From: an uncultured Fretibacterium sp.
GTDB lineage: Bacteria; Synergistota; Synergistia; Synergistales; Aminobacteriaceae
Assembly (NCBI GenBank): GCA_946186205.1
Contig: CAMHMH010000005.1
Coordinates: 1 to 64,000 of the forward strand
Direction of reading: 5' to 3'
Length of the DNA: 64,000 nucleotides
Shown here: positions 19,462 through 27,894 of the stretch, piece after piece
Numbering within the stretch: the first letter of the stretch is position 1
How the letters are laid out: each line of letters starts with the position of its first letter
Notes under the pieces: model-generated
Seen by the model: the letters and a program-made list of their open reading frames with translations, nothing else
Told to the model about the DNA's origin: nothing
Databases searched by the model: none
Translations under genes and position numbers: made by a program

Positions 19462-20387
19462 GCCAGTTCACGCTGGGACTCTCAGACCTTCCCGAATACA
19501 CGTATCAATGCGCTGATGCTTTAGAGTTTTCACGGACTCTCCCGGCTGAGTCTGTGAAGCTCGTAATCACTTCACCGCCGTATAACATCGGAAAATCCTA
19601 CGAGACTCGCAGAAACATTGAGGAATATATATCGGGCTTTGAGGCGTTAATCTCTGAGCTTGTGAGAATGCTTGCTGATGATGGCAGTATTTGCTGGCAG
19701 GTCGGGAATTTTGTTGATGACGGTGAAATTTTCCCGCTCGATATATATTTTTATCCCATGTTCAAATCACACGGGCTAAAACTCCGCAACAGAATCATAT
19801 GGCATTTCGGGCACGGCCTGCACTGCTCAAAGAGATTCAGCGGGCGTTACGAGACAATATTATGGTTCACGAAATCTGACAGTTACACTTTCAATCTTGA
19901 TGATGTCCGAATACCGTCAAAATATCCCGGCAAAAAATACTTCAAGGGCGCGAAAAAAGGAACTCTCAGCGGAAATCCTAAAGGCAAGAATCCCGAAGAC
20001 CTTTGGGAGATGACAATAGAAAGACTGATTGATGACTGGGACGCGCAAATCTGGGACATTCCGAACGTCAAGAACAATCACCCGGAGAAACTCAATCACC
20101 CCTGCCAATATCCTGTTGAACTCGCTGAACGGTGCATACTCGCATTAACCGACAAGGGCGACTGTGTATATGATCCTTTTGCGGGGGTCGGTTCGACTCT
20201 TATTGCGGCATTGAAGAATGACAGAAGGGCATTAGGCAGCGAGCATGTGAAAGAATATGTTGACATAGGGAATGAGAGAATAGAGAGGCTCAAAGAAGGT
20301 ACATTAATTACGAGGCCGATATACAAAACAATTTATGAGCCTTCACCCGATGACAAAATAGCGCAGAGGCCGGACGAATGGAAGTAA
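19458..20387 (+). CDS. Site-specific DNA methyltransferase (beta-class motif order)
   Basis: TSPPYNIGKSYE (motif IV) precedes YDPFAGVGSTLIAALKNDRRALGSE (motif I). Confidence 0.92.
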   Translation: MSQFTLGLSDLPEYTYQCADALEFSRTLPAESVKLVITSPPYNIGKSYETRRNIEEYISGFEALISELVRMLADDGSICWQVGNFVDDGEIFPLDIYFYPMFKSHGLKLRNRIIWHFGHGLHCSKRFSGRYETILWFTKSDSYTFNLDDVRIPSKYPGKKYFKGAKKGTLSGNPKGKNPEDLWEMTIERLIDDWDAQIWDIPNVKNNHPEKLNHPCQYPVELAERCILALTDKGDCVYDPFAGVGSTLIAALKNDRRALGSEHVKEYVDIGNERIERLKEGTLITRPIYKTIYEPSPDDKIAQRPDEWK

Positions 20388-20592
20388 CAAATTATTTCAG
20401 GAACAATTCAATTCTTACGGGTGGCATGAAGTCAGACATGATTACTTTGTGAACGAGGACTTGAATACTACACGCGCAATCGTTCACCTTCAGGACAAGG
20501 ACGAACAGAGGCGAATAATTCAGGAGCGGGGATTCACAGCTTACAGGACAACGGTCAAATCCTTCTGTACCAGTTATATTAATTGGCACTGA
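20378..20592 (+). pseudogene. Frameshifted/deleted remnant of ORF coupled to the methyltransferase; candidate restriction endonuclease remnant
   Basis: ATG 20378 overlaps MTase end and reads MEVTNYFRNNSILTGGMKSDMITL*; another frame 20386-20592 without start reads NKLFQEQFNSYGWHEVRHDYFVNEDLNTTRAIVHLQDKDEQRRIIQERGFTAYRTTVKSFCTSYINWH*. Confidence 0.5.
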
Positions 20593-20648
20593 GCCTTCAC
20601 ACGTAATATAATCTCCCAAAATCCATTCACACAAGGAGTGCATAACTC

Positions 20649-21389
20649 ATGAAGAAAGCAGCTTTGTTAGCAGTTCTCTTTGCAGTAATATTCGCGTCCT
20701 CAGCCTTTGCTATTCCTTCCGCGCCGTCAAAAGGCCAGTGGGCTTATCCCCTCGAAGGCCGTATGAATCTTCACAGGAGAGCCGACGGAGATTCACGCAG
20801 CGAGGAAATCAGAATGCCGCGAAAATGGATCAGCGTCCCCAGCGCAGTAAGAGATGATGACAATTATTTGTGGTACAAAGTCAGCGTAAACGGCAAAACA
20901 GGCTGGCTCCCTCAGAACGGAGTCCTTCTCAAGATGGGAGGCAAAAGCAAATTAGCCACGAAAATCGCAAGGAATTACGCAAGAGCACGCCGCAAAGTTA
21001 TGGACAGGCCGCGCAGCTGGTCATCAAGAGATGAAGACGGCGTAACAGTCTATGAGACTCAGGGCAGGAACGGCGACGCAACATTCAAAGTTGTTGAAGG
21101 CAGGCGCGGAGTCAAAGATGTATTCTTCAGCACAAGCGACTACGAAATATGCCGCGAATTTCTCGGCGTTGACCTTATCGGATGGGATCAACCCGAAGTG
21201 CGCTCAAAGCTCGGTACTCCCACATTCCGCGAGACCCCGTATGACAATCCCGAATACAGCTTCTTGTACTATGAGCTTGAGGACAGGGATATGACTCTCT
21301 CAGTCCTCGAACGACGAGAAGGAAACGACAGAGAAGGAACCGTATACCGCGTTGAACTTTTCGAGGGCAGCAGGACGGACATGGATTAG
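20649..21389 (+). CDS. Secreted SH3-like-domain protein
   Basis: Signal peptide MKKAALLAVLFAVIFASSAFA; GRMNLHRRADGDSRSEEI...WYKVSVNGKTGWLPQNGV. Confidence 0.75.
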   Translation: MKKAALLAVLFAVIFASSAFAIPSAPSKGQWAYPLEGRMNLHRRADGDSRSEEIRMPRKWISVPSAVRDDDNYLWYKVSVNGKTGWLPQNGVLLKMGGKSKLATKIARNYARARRKVMDRPRSWSSRDEDGVTVYETQGRNGDATFKVVEGRRGVKDVFFSTSDYEICREFLGVDLIGWDQPEVRSKLGTPTFRETPYDNPEYSFLYYELEDRDMTLSVLERREGNDREGTVYRVELFEGSRTDMD

Positions 21390-21392
21390 CCC

Positions 21393-22337
21393 GTGAAGTT
21401 TGCGATAGTTTTAACACTTGCGGTAATTCTTGATGAGATACTCGGAGACCCGCGAAATTTCCCTCACCCCGTAAGGCTCATAGGACTCGCGATAAATTTC
21501 TGGCACAAAATTTTCTTCAGGCATGACTCGTTTATACATGGCCTCGCTGTTGTCATTATGACTCTCTTAACGGCGGGGCTTTTTGTTTATGCGGTTCTTC
21601 ATGTTACGGAATGCAGCATCATTCTTCAGGTCTATCTGCTTTACTCGGCTGTTGCGTGGCGCGATCTCAAGGACGAAACTTTGCCCGTGCTCTTGTCGCT
21701 GATGACTCATAATATCGATGAGGCGCGAAAATCTTTGTCGTTCGTCGTCAGTCGTGATACTCAGACTCTTAACGAGGCGGAAATCTCACGCGCTGTCATT
21801 GAGACTGTAGCGGAAAATTCTGTTGACGGCGTTATGTCGGTGATATTCTTTGCGGCACTCGGACATTTCGTGAATGATCGTTGCGGTATGTGCCTGGCTG
21901 TATGGCTGTTCAAGTCAGCAAGCACCCTCGACTCTATGCTCGGCTATGAATCATTCGGCAGGTTCGGGACTCCGTCAGCAAGACTCGATGACATTCTCAA
22001 TTTCATTCCCGCAAGAATCGCAGGAGTCATTATCATCATGGCCGGAGCTTTTACGGGCGGAAATGTCCGGGAGGCTTTAAGAGTATTTCTTTCTGACAGG
22101 CTGAAGCACAAGAGTCCCAACAGCGCACACGGTGAAAGCGCGTTTGCAGGTGTGTTAGGCGTGAGACTCGGAGGCGGTGCATTTTACGGAGGAGAATTTG
22201 AGCCGGGAGAAACTCTCAACGGGGGCGGGAATGTCCCGGGCGTTTGCGACATCGTAAGGGCGTGGCGTGTTCTTGATGTCTCGTGCTGGCTTGCTGTGAT
22301 TGTCTCTGTGGTGATTGCATTGATGATTGAAGCGTGA
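21393..22337 (+). CDS. cbiB: Adenosylcobinamide-phosphate synthase
   Basis: LDEILGDPRNFPHPVRLIG; TVAENSVDGVMSVIFFAALGH; FKSASTLDSMLGY; ARLDDILNFIPARI. Confidence 0.95.
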   Translation: MKFAIVLTLAVILDEILGDPRNFPHPVRLIGLAINFWHKIFFRHDSFIHGLAVVIMTLLTAGLFVYAVLHVTECSIILQVYLLYSAVAWRDLKDETLPVLLSLMTHNIDEARKSLSFVVSRDTQTLNEAEISRAVIETVAENSVDGVMSVIFFAALGHFVNDRCGMCLAVWLFKSASTLDSMLGYESFGRFGTPSARLDDILNFIPARIAGVIIIMAGAFTGGNVREALRVFLSDRLKHKSPNSAHGESAFAGVLGVRLGGGAFYGGEFEPGETLNGGGNVPGVCDIVRAWRVLDVSCWLAVIVSVVIALMIEA

Positions 22338-22342
22338 AATTT

Positions 22343-22366
22343 GCCCCCAACATTAACGCGGGGGCT
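22343..22366. terminator. Intrinsic terminator between convergent cbiB and DUF4230-like gene
   Basis: GCCCCC-aacattaacgc-GGGGGC. Confidence 0.6.
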
Positions 22367-22372
22367 TGTGAT

Positions 22373-23017
22373 TTACTGCGCTAATGACTCAAGCTGGAGC
22401 ACTGATTCATTGCCGGGAAGCTGCGAGCGTTCGTTGTCCGTGAAAATTATCTCCGCTTCCATTCCCGTTGACGCTACGACTGACGTTAATATTTTCCTCA
22501 CGTTGTCGTCTGAATGCGCAAGTATTCCCTTCTCAAGCTCATGCACTTTCACTTTCTCAAGGTCCGAATTTACTTCCCTGTTCTGGTCCTCAAGTTTCAC
22601 GCTCGTAAATATCCCCGCGCTCTGATCGTACACTTCAAAGCTGTGAACGTCCGCGTAAATGTCAAGTATCTCGCTGTGAGGAAGAGTGATTCTGACTCTG
22701 TTCACGTCAAACCTTTCTGACACTTTCGCTTTCGACAGGTCGCACCCGCATACTATTGTTCCGTAATACTTCAGCATGAACTTGCGGGTTGTTCCGGGAA
22801 AATAAATATTCAGGCCGGGAATCTTCATGCCCTCCGAGAAGGATATTATTGACTGAAAACGCTCACGGATCGTAGCAAGCTCGCTGACATTCTCAATGCC
22901 CGATAATATCGCCGTCCTCACTGAGCGGTTCTGATTCGCTTTCTTCCGCAGAACCATCATTACATTTATTGTGATTGATACCGTGAGAGCTAACACTAAT
23001 GCTATTGCTGCCGTCAA
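22373..23017 (-). CDS. DUF4230-like membrane-anchored protein
   Basis: TTG start at 23017 with SD aggagg; N-terminal TM; DUF4230-like ATIRERFQSIISF...YYGTIVCGCDLSKAKV. Confidence 0.72.
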   Translation of the reverse strand: MTAAIALVLALTVSITINVMMVLRKKANQNRSVRTAILSGIENVSELATIRERFQSIISFSEGMKIPGLNIYFPGTTRKFMLKYYGTIVCGCDLSKAKVSERFDVNRVRITLPHSEILDIYADVHSFEVYDQSAGIFTSVKLEDQNREVNSDLEKVKVHELEKGILAHSDDNVRKILTSVVASTGMEAEIIFTDNERSQLPGNESVLQLESLAQ

Positions 23018-23105
23018 AATTTTTACCTCCTGAAAATATATAATAGAATAATGACATGACCGCAAATTTTTGGCAATCCGCGAAACACGAAAGGAGGAAG
23101 CCGCA

Positions 23106-24014
23106 ATAGACAGCCGCGAAATCATATCAAGCCTCCGTGTATTAGGGCTTGAGCCGGGAGCAACAGCTGATGACATTCATTCGGCGTTCAGGAAATTGGC
23201 GCGTGAGCTTCACCCCGATGTTGCAGGAGAGAAGAGCAGCGTAAAGTTTCAGCAGGTTACGGGAGCATACACGGCACTGAAGAACATCACGCCGGAAGAA
23301 TTAGAGTCCCTCGCCGAGAGTCTTCCCGAACACGAGAAGGCACGCATTCAGAAAGCAGAGAAGAAACGACGCGAGGAAGCCGCGAGACTCGAACGTTCAG
23401 CAAAAATTGACAGCATAATAGCGAAATATGAGTCAGACTTCAGAGACTATTACGCGAAAAGGAAATCAGGCGATGACTCAGACATGAAAGCAATAATCCT
23501 CAGAATGAAATCACGTAAGCCGAGAGTCATCAACGCAGCTCTGAAACATTCCGCGCCATTCGCCAACCGTGTGGAGTTCCGCAAGGCTCTGACAGAAATT
23601 CTCAAACGCCCCGAAATAGACTCAACAACAGCAGACATTGCCGGGTCTCTTCCTTTTGACGAAAGCACGCGGAAATCAATCGCACTCGACACTTCAAGCA
23701 ATGCCGCGAATTTTCCCGCCGGATTAATCATAAGCCTCATAGGGAATGACTCTGACTCAATGGAGAGCATGTTGCTTCACGCTTCGCCCGAAAATGTTTC
23801 AGTGATATTGCGCCGGTGGCCAGCCGGGAAAGTTATGACCGACTCAGTTTTGCGGACTCTCTTAGCGTCGGATGACATGAGGATACTTGTTCCCTTGTTG
23901 GGTGCGATGAGGATAAATTTTGCGCGTTCATCATCAAACCACAGGAAGAGGCTTCACGAGCTCGAAAATCACCCCGCCGCGGCTGTTCGTGCTTGGGCGA
24001 GGAAATTATTGTGA
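23106..24014 (+). CDS. J-domain (DnaJ-like) protein with long C-terminal extension
   Basis: SSLRVLGLEPGATADDIHSAFRKLARELHPDVAGEKSSVKFQQVTGAYTAL; ORF open from TTG 23070 but SD aaggagg (23091-23097) points to 23106 (ATA codon). Confidence 0.82.
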   Translation: MDSREIISSLRVLGLEPGATADDIHSAFRKLARELHPDVAGEKSSVKFQQVTGAYTALKNITPEELESLAESLPEHEKARIQKAEKKRREEAARLERSAKIDSIIAKYESDFRDYYAKRKSGDDSDMKAIILRMKSRKPRVINAALKHSAPFANRVEFRKALTEILKRPEIDSTTADIAGSLPFDESTRKSIALDTSSNAANFPAGLIISLIGNDSDSMESMLLHASPENVSVILRRWPAGKVMTDSVLRTLLASDDMRILVPLLGAMRINFARSSSNHRKRLHELENHPAAAVRAWARKLL

Positions 24015-24026
24015 GGAGGAATTATC

Positions 24027-24698
24027 ATGAAAAAATTTTTGTGCGTCATGGCCGTGTTAATGCTCTGCGGGATTTCTTTTGCTGACGTAATGCCGCCTTA
24101 TGTCGTAATCTCGAACGCTGAAAAGATTTCGGGCGGAAATGATTTCGTTTATGTCAGCGATAATGCAGGACAGAATCTTGACGGGCTTCCTGTTCCTGAC
24201 ATAACGATAACGGGGCAATTGCGTTCGACTCTTCCTGTTCAGCGAGGCAATGTCCCATCACGTGAAAACAGTCTGCTTAATCCCGGCGAGCCTATAGAGA
24301 TCACAGCGCGGGGAAATTCCGTAACAATTTCTGACTGGGGCGGGGATGATGTTTACTCGGTGAGACTGTTTGACTCAAATGGTGAGCTCGTTGAAGTAAA
24401 TTCTGATGAGGACAGCAGGAAATATCCCGTAACTGTGAGTCTTTCACCGTCGCCAAAAGATTACTACCTCGAAATCATGCAGAAAGATACAAAGTATGAC
24501 ACAGACTCGGAGCCTGAGTTCTGTTACGTCTTGTTGAGAATGAAATCCGGCCATGACTCCGCAATATCTTCACCGAATGAACGAACGCAAAACGCGAGCA
24601 ATGACAGAGCAGTCAAATCACGAACGGGGAATCCTCTTGAGGCAATCGGAGAAATCTACAGGCGTTACAGGAAGGAAGCAGAAGAGAATCCGTATTAA
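24027..24698 (+). CDS. Secreted hypothetical protein
   Basis: SD gaggagg; signal peptide MKKFLCVMAVLMLCGISFA. Confidence 0.75.
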   Translation: MKKFLCVMAVLMLCGISFADVMPPYVVISNAEKISGGNDFVYVSDNAGQNLDGLPVPDITITGQLRSTLPVQRGNVPSRENSLLNPGEPIEITARGNSVTISDWGGDDVYSVRLFDSNGELVEVNSDEDSRKYPVTVSLSPSPKDYYLEIMQKDTKYDTDSEPEFCYVLLRMKSGHDSAISSPNERTQNASNDRAVKSRTGNPLEAIGEIYRRYRKEAEENPY

Positions 24699-24707
24699 CA
24701 TGAAAAC

Positions 24708-24743
24708 GCAGGGCAGGAGTCAAAATGATTCCCGCCCTTTATT
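24708..24743. terminator. Bidirectional intrinsic terminator
   Basis: AGGGCAGGAGTC-aaaat-GATTCCCGCCCT, one mismatch, followed by ttatttttg. Confidence 0.7.
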
Positions 24744-24750
24744 TTTGTCG

Positions 24751-25638
24751 TCATGCTTGAAACTCTGAATTTTCACGGTAAATTTTTTGCAGCAATTCTA
24801 CGAAATCTTTCACGCTCTCACGCTTATCACCTGAATGAGTGCACAACACGCAGCAGATTTTCTCCGGGCAGTCAAAAAGAGTCCAAGCAAATTCCCCGTT
24901 ATGATCGTTCAGGAATCCCGGAGCAAGGCAAACTCCCCTGTGAGCTTTTATGTTCGTTAGTGTAGTCTCGCGGTCATTGCTATTGAAGTACTCAATGTGA
25001 ATCGATTCTATGATTCTCTGCTGAACCGCTTTAAGCTCAGGAGGTGAACCGCCGCCGACCATTAGCACACGCCCGCGCAAATCCTCAGCGTGAACAATAT
25101 CCCTTCCGGCTAATTCGTCATCTTTTAGCGTAATCAAATATATTCTGCTGTCGAAAAGAAAATGAAGCCTTATACCCGGAATGTGCTTAACGTCATTGCG
25201 TCTTGCGAACAAAATATCTTCCTCGCCTTTCAGGAATGAAGCTGAGTCGTAAAGCGCAAGGAAATGCGGAGTAACTGAGACTCCCCCGTGTGATTTCGTG
25301 AAGGACTCTATAGCTTCAGGAAGGAAATATATTGCTGACCTCATCGGGAGTCCGATTGTGATATTCGCCCGGTAACGTGTGCCGTAATTCTGCCCCTGTT
25401 CAACCGCCCGTTTCAGTTCGTCGCGAATGTTCCTGAGAGTCACGCAGAACTGTTCACCCGCAGGAGTCAAGACCGCTCCTTTTGGCGAGCGTTCAAAGAG
25501 TGAGAACCGTATTTCCTCCTCAACCTGCTTAATCTGATATGTGAGAGCCGGCTGTGAAATGAAAAGTTTCTCAGCGGCCCTGTTGAAATTTTTTGTCCTC
25601 GCAAGCTCCAGAATGTAATCAATCTGTTTCGTGTCCAT
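24751..25638 (-). CDS. LysR-family transcriptional regulator
   Basis: Start at ATG 25638; MDTKQIDYILELARTKNFNRAAEKLFISQPALTYQIKQVEEEI HTH. Confidence 0.93.
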   Translation of the reverse strand: MDTKQIDYILELARTKNFNRAAEKLFISQPALTYQIKQVEEEIRFSLFERSPKGAVLTPAGEQFCVTLRNIRDELKRAVEQGQNYGTRYRANITIGLPMRSAIYFLPEAIESFTKSHGGVSVTPHFLALYDSASFLKGEEDILFARRNDVKHIPGIRLHFLFDSRIYLITLKDDELAGRDIVHAEDLRGRVLMVGGGSPPELKAVQQRIIESIHIEYFNSNDRETTLTNIKAHRGVCLAPGFLNDHNGEFAWTLFDCPEKICCVLCTHSGDKRESVKDFVELLQKIYRENSEFQA

Positions 25639-25740
25639 AAAAATTTTCCGGCCATGATAAAAATTTGTGATTTGAATATTATATCGTCTTTGATTTTGGA
25701 TTAGCCCATCCAAAAAATTTTAGTGCAGGAGGTTTCGAGA

Positions 25741-26802
25741 GTGAGGAAGATATTTCTTTGTCTCGCGCTTGTTCTTTGTCCTTTTGCGGTGAATGCCTCA
25801 GAGCCGATTGTGATTCAGGATCAGGGGAGCTTCACGGCAGGAGGGAAGACTCTCAAAAACGGCGGGGAATTTGTTTTCTCTGACTTGTGGAATCAATCGG
25901 GGCAGACCGCTTACGGCGATAATGCTTTTGTCCGTTATCAGATTCCCGTGAACGCAAAGAAGTTGCCGCTTGTCTTTCTTCACGGGGGCGGGCAGTCAAT
26001 GAAAACGTGGGAGACAACCCCAGACGGCCGGGAAGGTTTCGCGAATATATTTTTGCGCAGGGGCTTCAGCGTTTATCTTGTGAATCAGCCGAGAAGGGGC
26101 GACGCTGGCTTCACGCTCTCTTCAGGCGACGCAATCACACCGATGTATTACGACCGCACAATGTTCACGCTGTTCAGGCTCGGACGATGGCCGAAATATT
26201 ACGATGACACTCAGTTCCCGAAAGACCCCGCGAGCCTCGAAAATTTTTACAGGCAGGGGACTCCCAACACAGGCCCGCTTGATTTCGGCGTAATCTCTGA
26301 CGCAATGTCCGCTGTCTTGTCGAAAACAGGCCCGGCGATTCTTGTGACTCATTCGCAGGGAGGCGGCGCAGGTTGGTACACGGCTCTGAAGTCTGAGAAT
26401 ATCCGCGCAATCGTGGCATATGAACCCGGAGGAAGTCCGCGCTTGTTCCCTGAAGGTGATGTGCCTGACGCAATACCGACATCATTCGGACTCATTGAGG
26501 GCACAGCGATTCCCCTTGAGGATTTCAGGAAGTTCACGCGATTCCCAATCGTCATATTTTACGGAGATCACATAGCCGACAAACCTACGGACAATTACGG
26601 CGCGGATCAGTGGCGCGGAGAGCTTGCTATGGGTCGTGCTTTTGCTGAACTCGTCAACAAATACGGCGGGGACTGCAAAGTGATTCACCTTCCCGAAATC
26701 GGCATAAAGGGCAACACTCACTTCATGTTCTCCGATCTGAATAACATCGAGATTGCTGACCTGTTATCGAAATGGCTCAAAGAGAAAGGACTTGACGAAT
26801 GA
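25741..26802 (+). CDS. Secreted alpha/beta hydrolase
   Basis: GTG start after SD caggagg; signal peptide; LPLVFLHGGGQSMKTWE; ILVTHSQGGGAGWY. Confidence 0.85.
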   Translation: MRKIFLCLALVLCPFAVNASEPIVIQDQGSFTAGGKTLKNGGEFVFSDLWNQSGQTAYGDNAFVRYQIPVNAKKLPLVFLHGGGQSMKTWETTPDGREGFANIFLRRGFSVYLVNQPRRGDAGFTLSSGDAITPMYYDRTMFTLFRLGRWPKYYDDTQFPKDPASLENFYRQGTPNTGPLDFGVISDAMSAVLSKTGPAILVTHSQGGGAGWYTALKSENIRAIVAYEPGGSPRLFPEGDVPDAIPTSFGLIEGTAIPLEDFRKFTRFPIVIFYGDHIADKPTDNYGADQWRGELAMGRAFAELVNKYGGDCKVIHLPEIGIKGNTHFMFSDLNNIEIADLLSKWLKEKGLDE

Positions 26803-27882
26803 GAGTCAGAGTCATTCTTTTTGTGATTGCGGCTGTGATTCTGTCTTCAGGGTGCGGGGGGTCATCATCTTCAAGCGTTTCAATCCCGCAAAATTCGCCC
26901 GACATCACAGCACCGACTCCCGAAAATGAATCACCGACTCAATCCCGCGACATCACAGAGCCGACTCCGAGTCCCGAAAATGAGTCGCAGGATACGAATC
27001 CGATTCCCGAAATTGTAACGCCGAGTCAAGACATCACGATACAGACTCAGAGCTTTGATTTTGACACTGGCACTGTAACACTGAACAGCGGAGTCATAAT
27101 GCCCATACTAGGAATCGGCACATACTCTCTCACGTCATCACAGGCTGAAAACTCTGTGTACTGGGTGCTGAAGGCTGGCTTCCGTCTCATAGACACAGCG
27201 CGGATTTACGGCAATGAAGACGGAGTCGGACGCGGGATTAAGCGCGCTATTGATGAAGGCATAGTAACACGCGGAGAAATTTTTGTTACGACAAAGATGT
27301 GGACTTCCGATTACTCAAACGGAGAGTCAGCAATTGACTCATCACTGCAAAGGCTTGGGCTTGATTACGTTGACTTGATGATACTGCACCATTCACAGCC
27401 GGCTAATGATGTCGCTGCGTATAAGTCAATGGAGGAAGCATTGAGCGCGGGAAAACTCCGGGCTGTCGGTCTGTCGAACTATTTACACGCCGGAAGATTT
27501 TGACCGTCTCGCAAATGCCGTAACGATTCCCCCGGCAGTCTTGCAGAATGAGACTCACCCGTACCATCAAAGCGGAACAATGAAGTCTCACATATCGCAG
27601 TACGGGACAATATTAGAGTCTTGGTATCCTCTCGGCGGGCGCGGACATACTCAGGAGCTTTTCACTGACCCGGTAATCTCATCGATAGCAGAATCTCACG
27701 GAAAAACATCGGCGCAAGTCATCCTGCGTTGGCATCTTCAGGCCGGGAACATCGCAATACCCGGAAGCAGCAACGAGCAGCACATAATCGAGGACTTCAG
27801 CATTTGGGATTTCAGTCTGACTGATGACGAAATGAATCAGATAGCCGGCCTCAACCAAGACAGAAGGAACTCAACGTATTAA
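26799..27882 (+). pseudogene. Lipoprotein aldo/keto reductase, frameshifted
   Basis: Lipobox LSSGC; LGIGTYSLTSSQAENSVYWVLKAGFRLIDTARIYGNEDGVGRGI...KLRAVGLSNY; frame moves by +1 at 27483-27486 and continues FTPEDFDRLANAV...LQNETHPYHQ...VILRWHLQAGNIAIPGSSNEQHI to 27882. Confidence 0.85.
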
Positions 27883-27894
27883 GGAGGCATTAAC

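Noticed and set aside
20392-20643. 83-aa minus-strand ORF after the methyltransferase
   Set aside because: No recognisable motif; the plus-strand remnant explains the region better.
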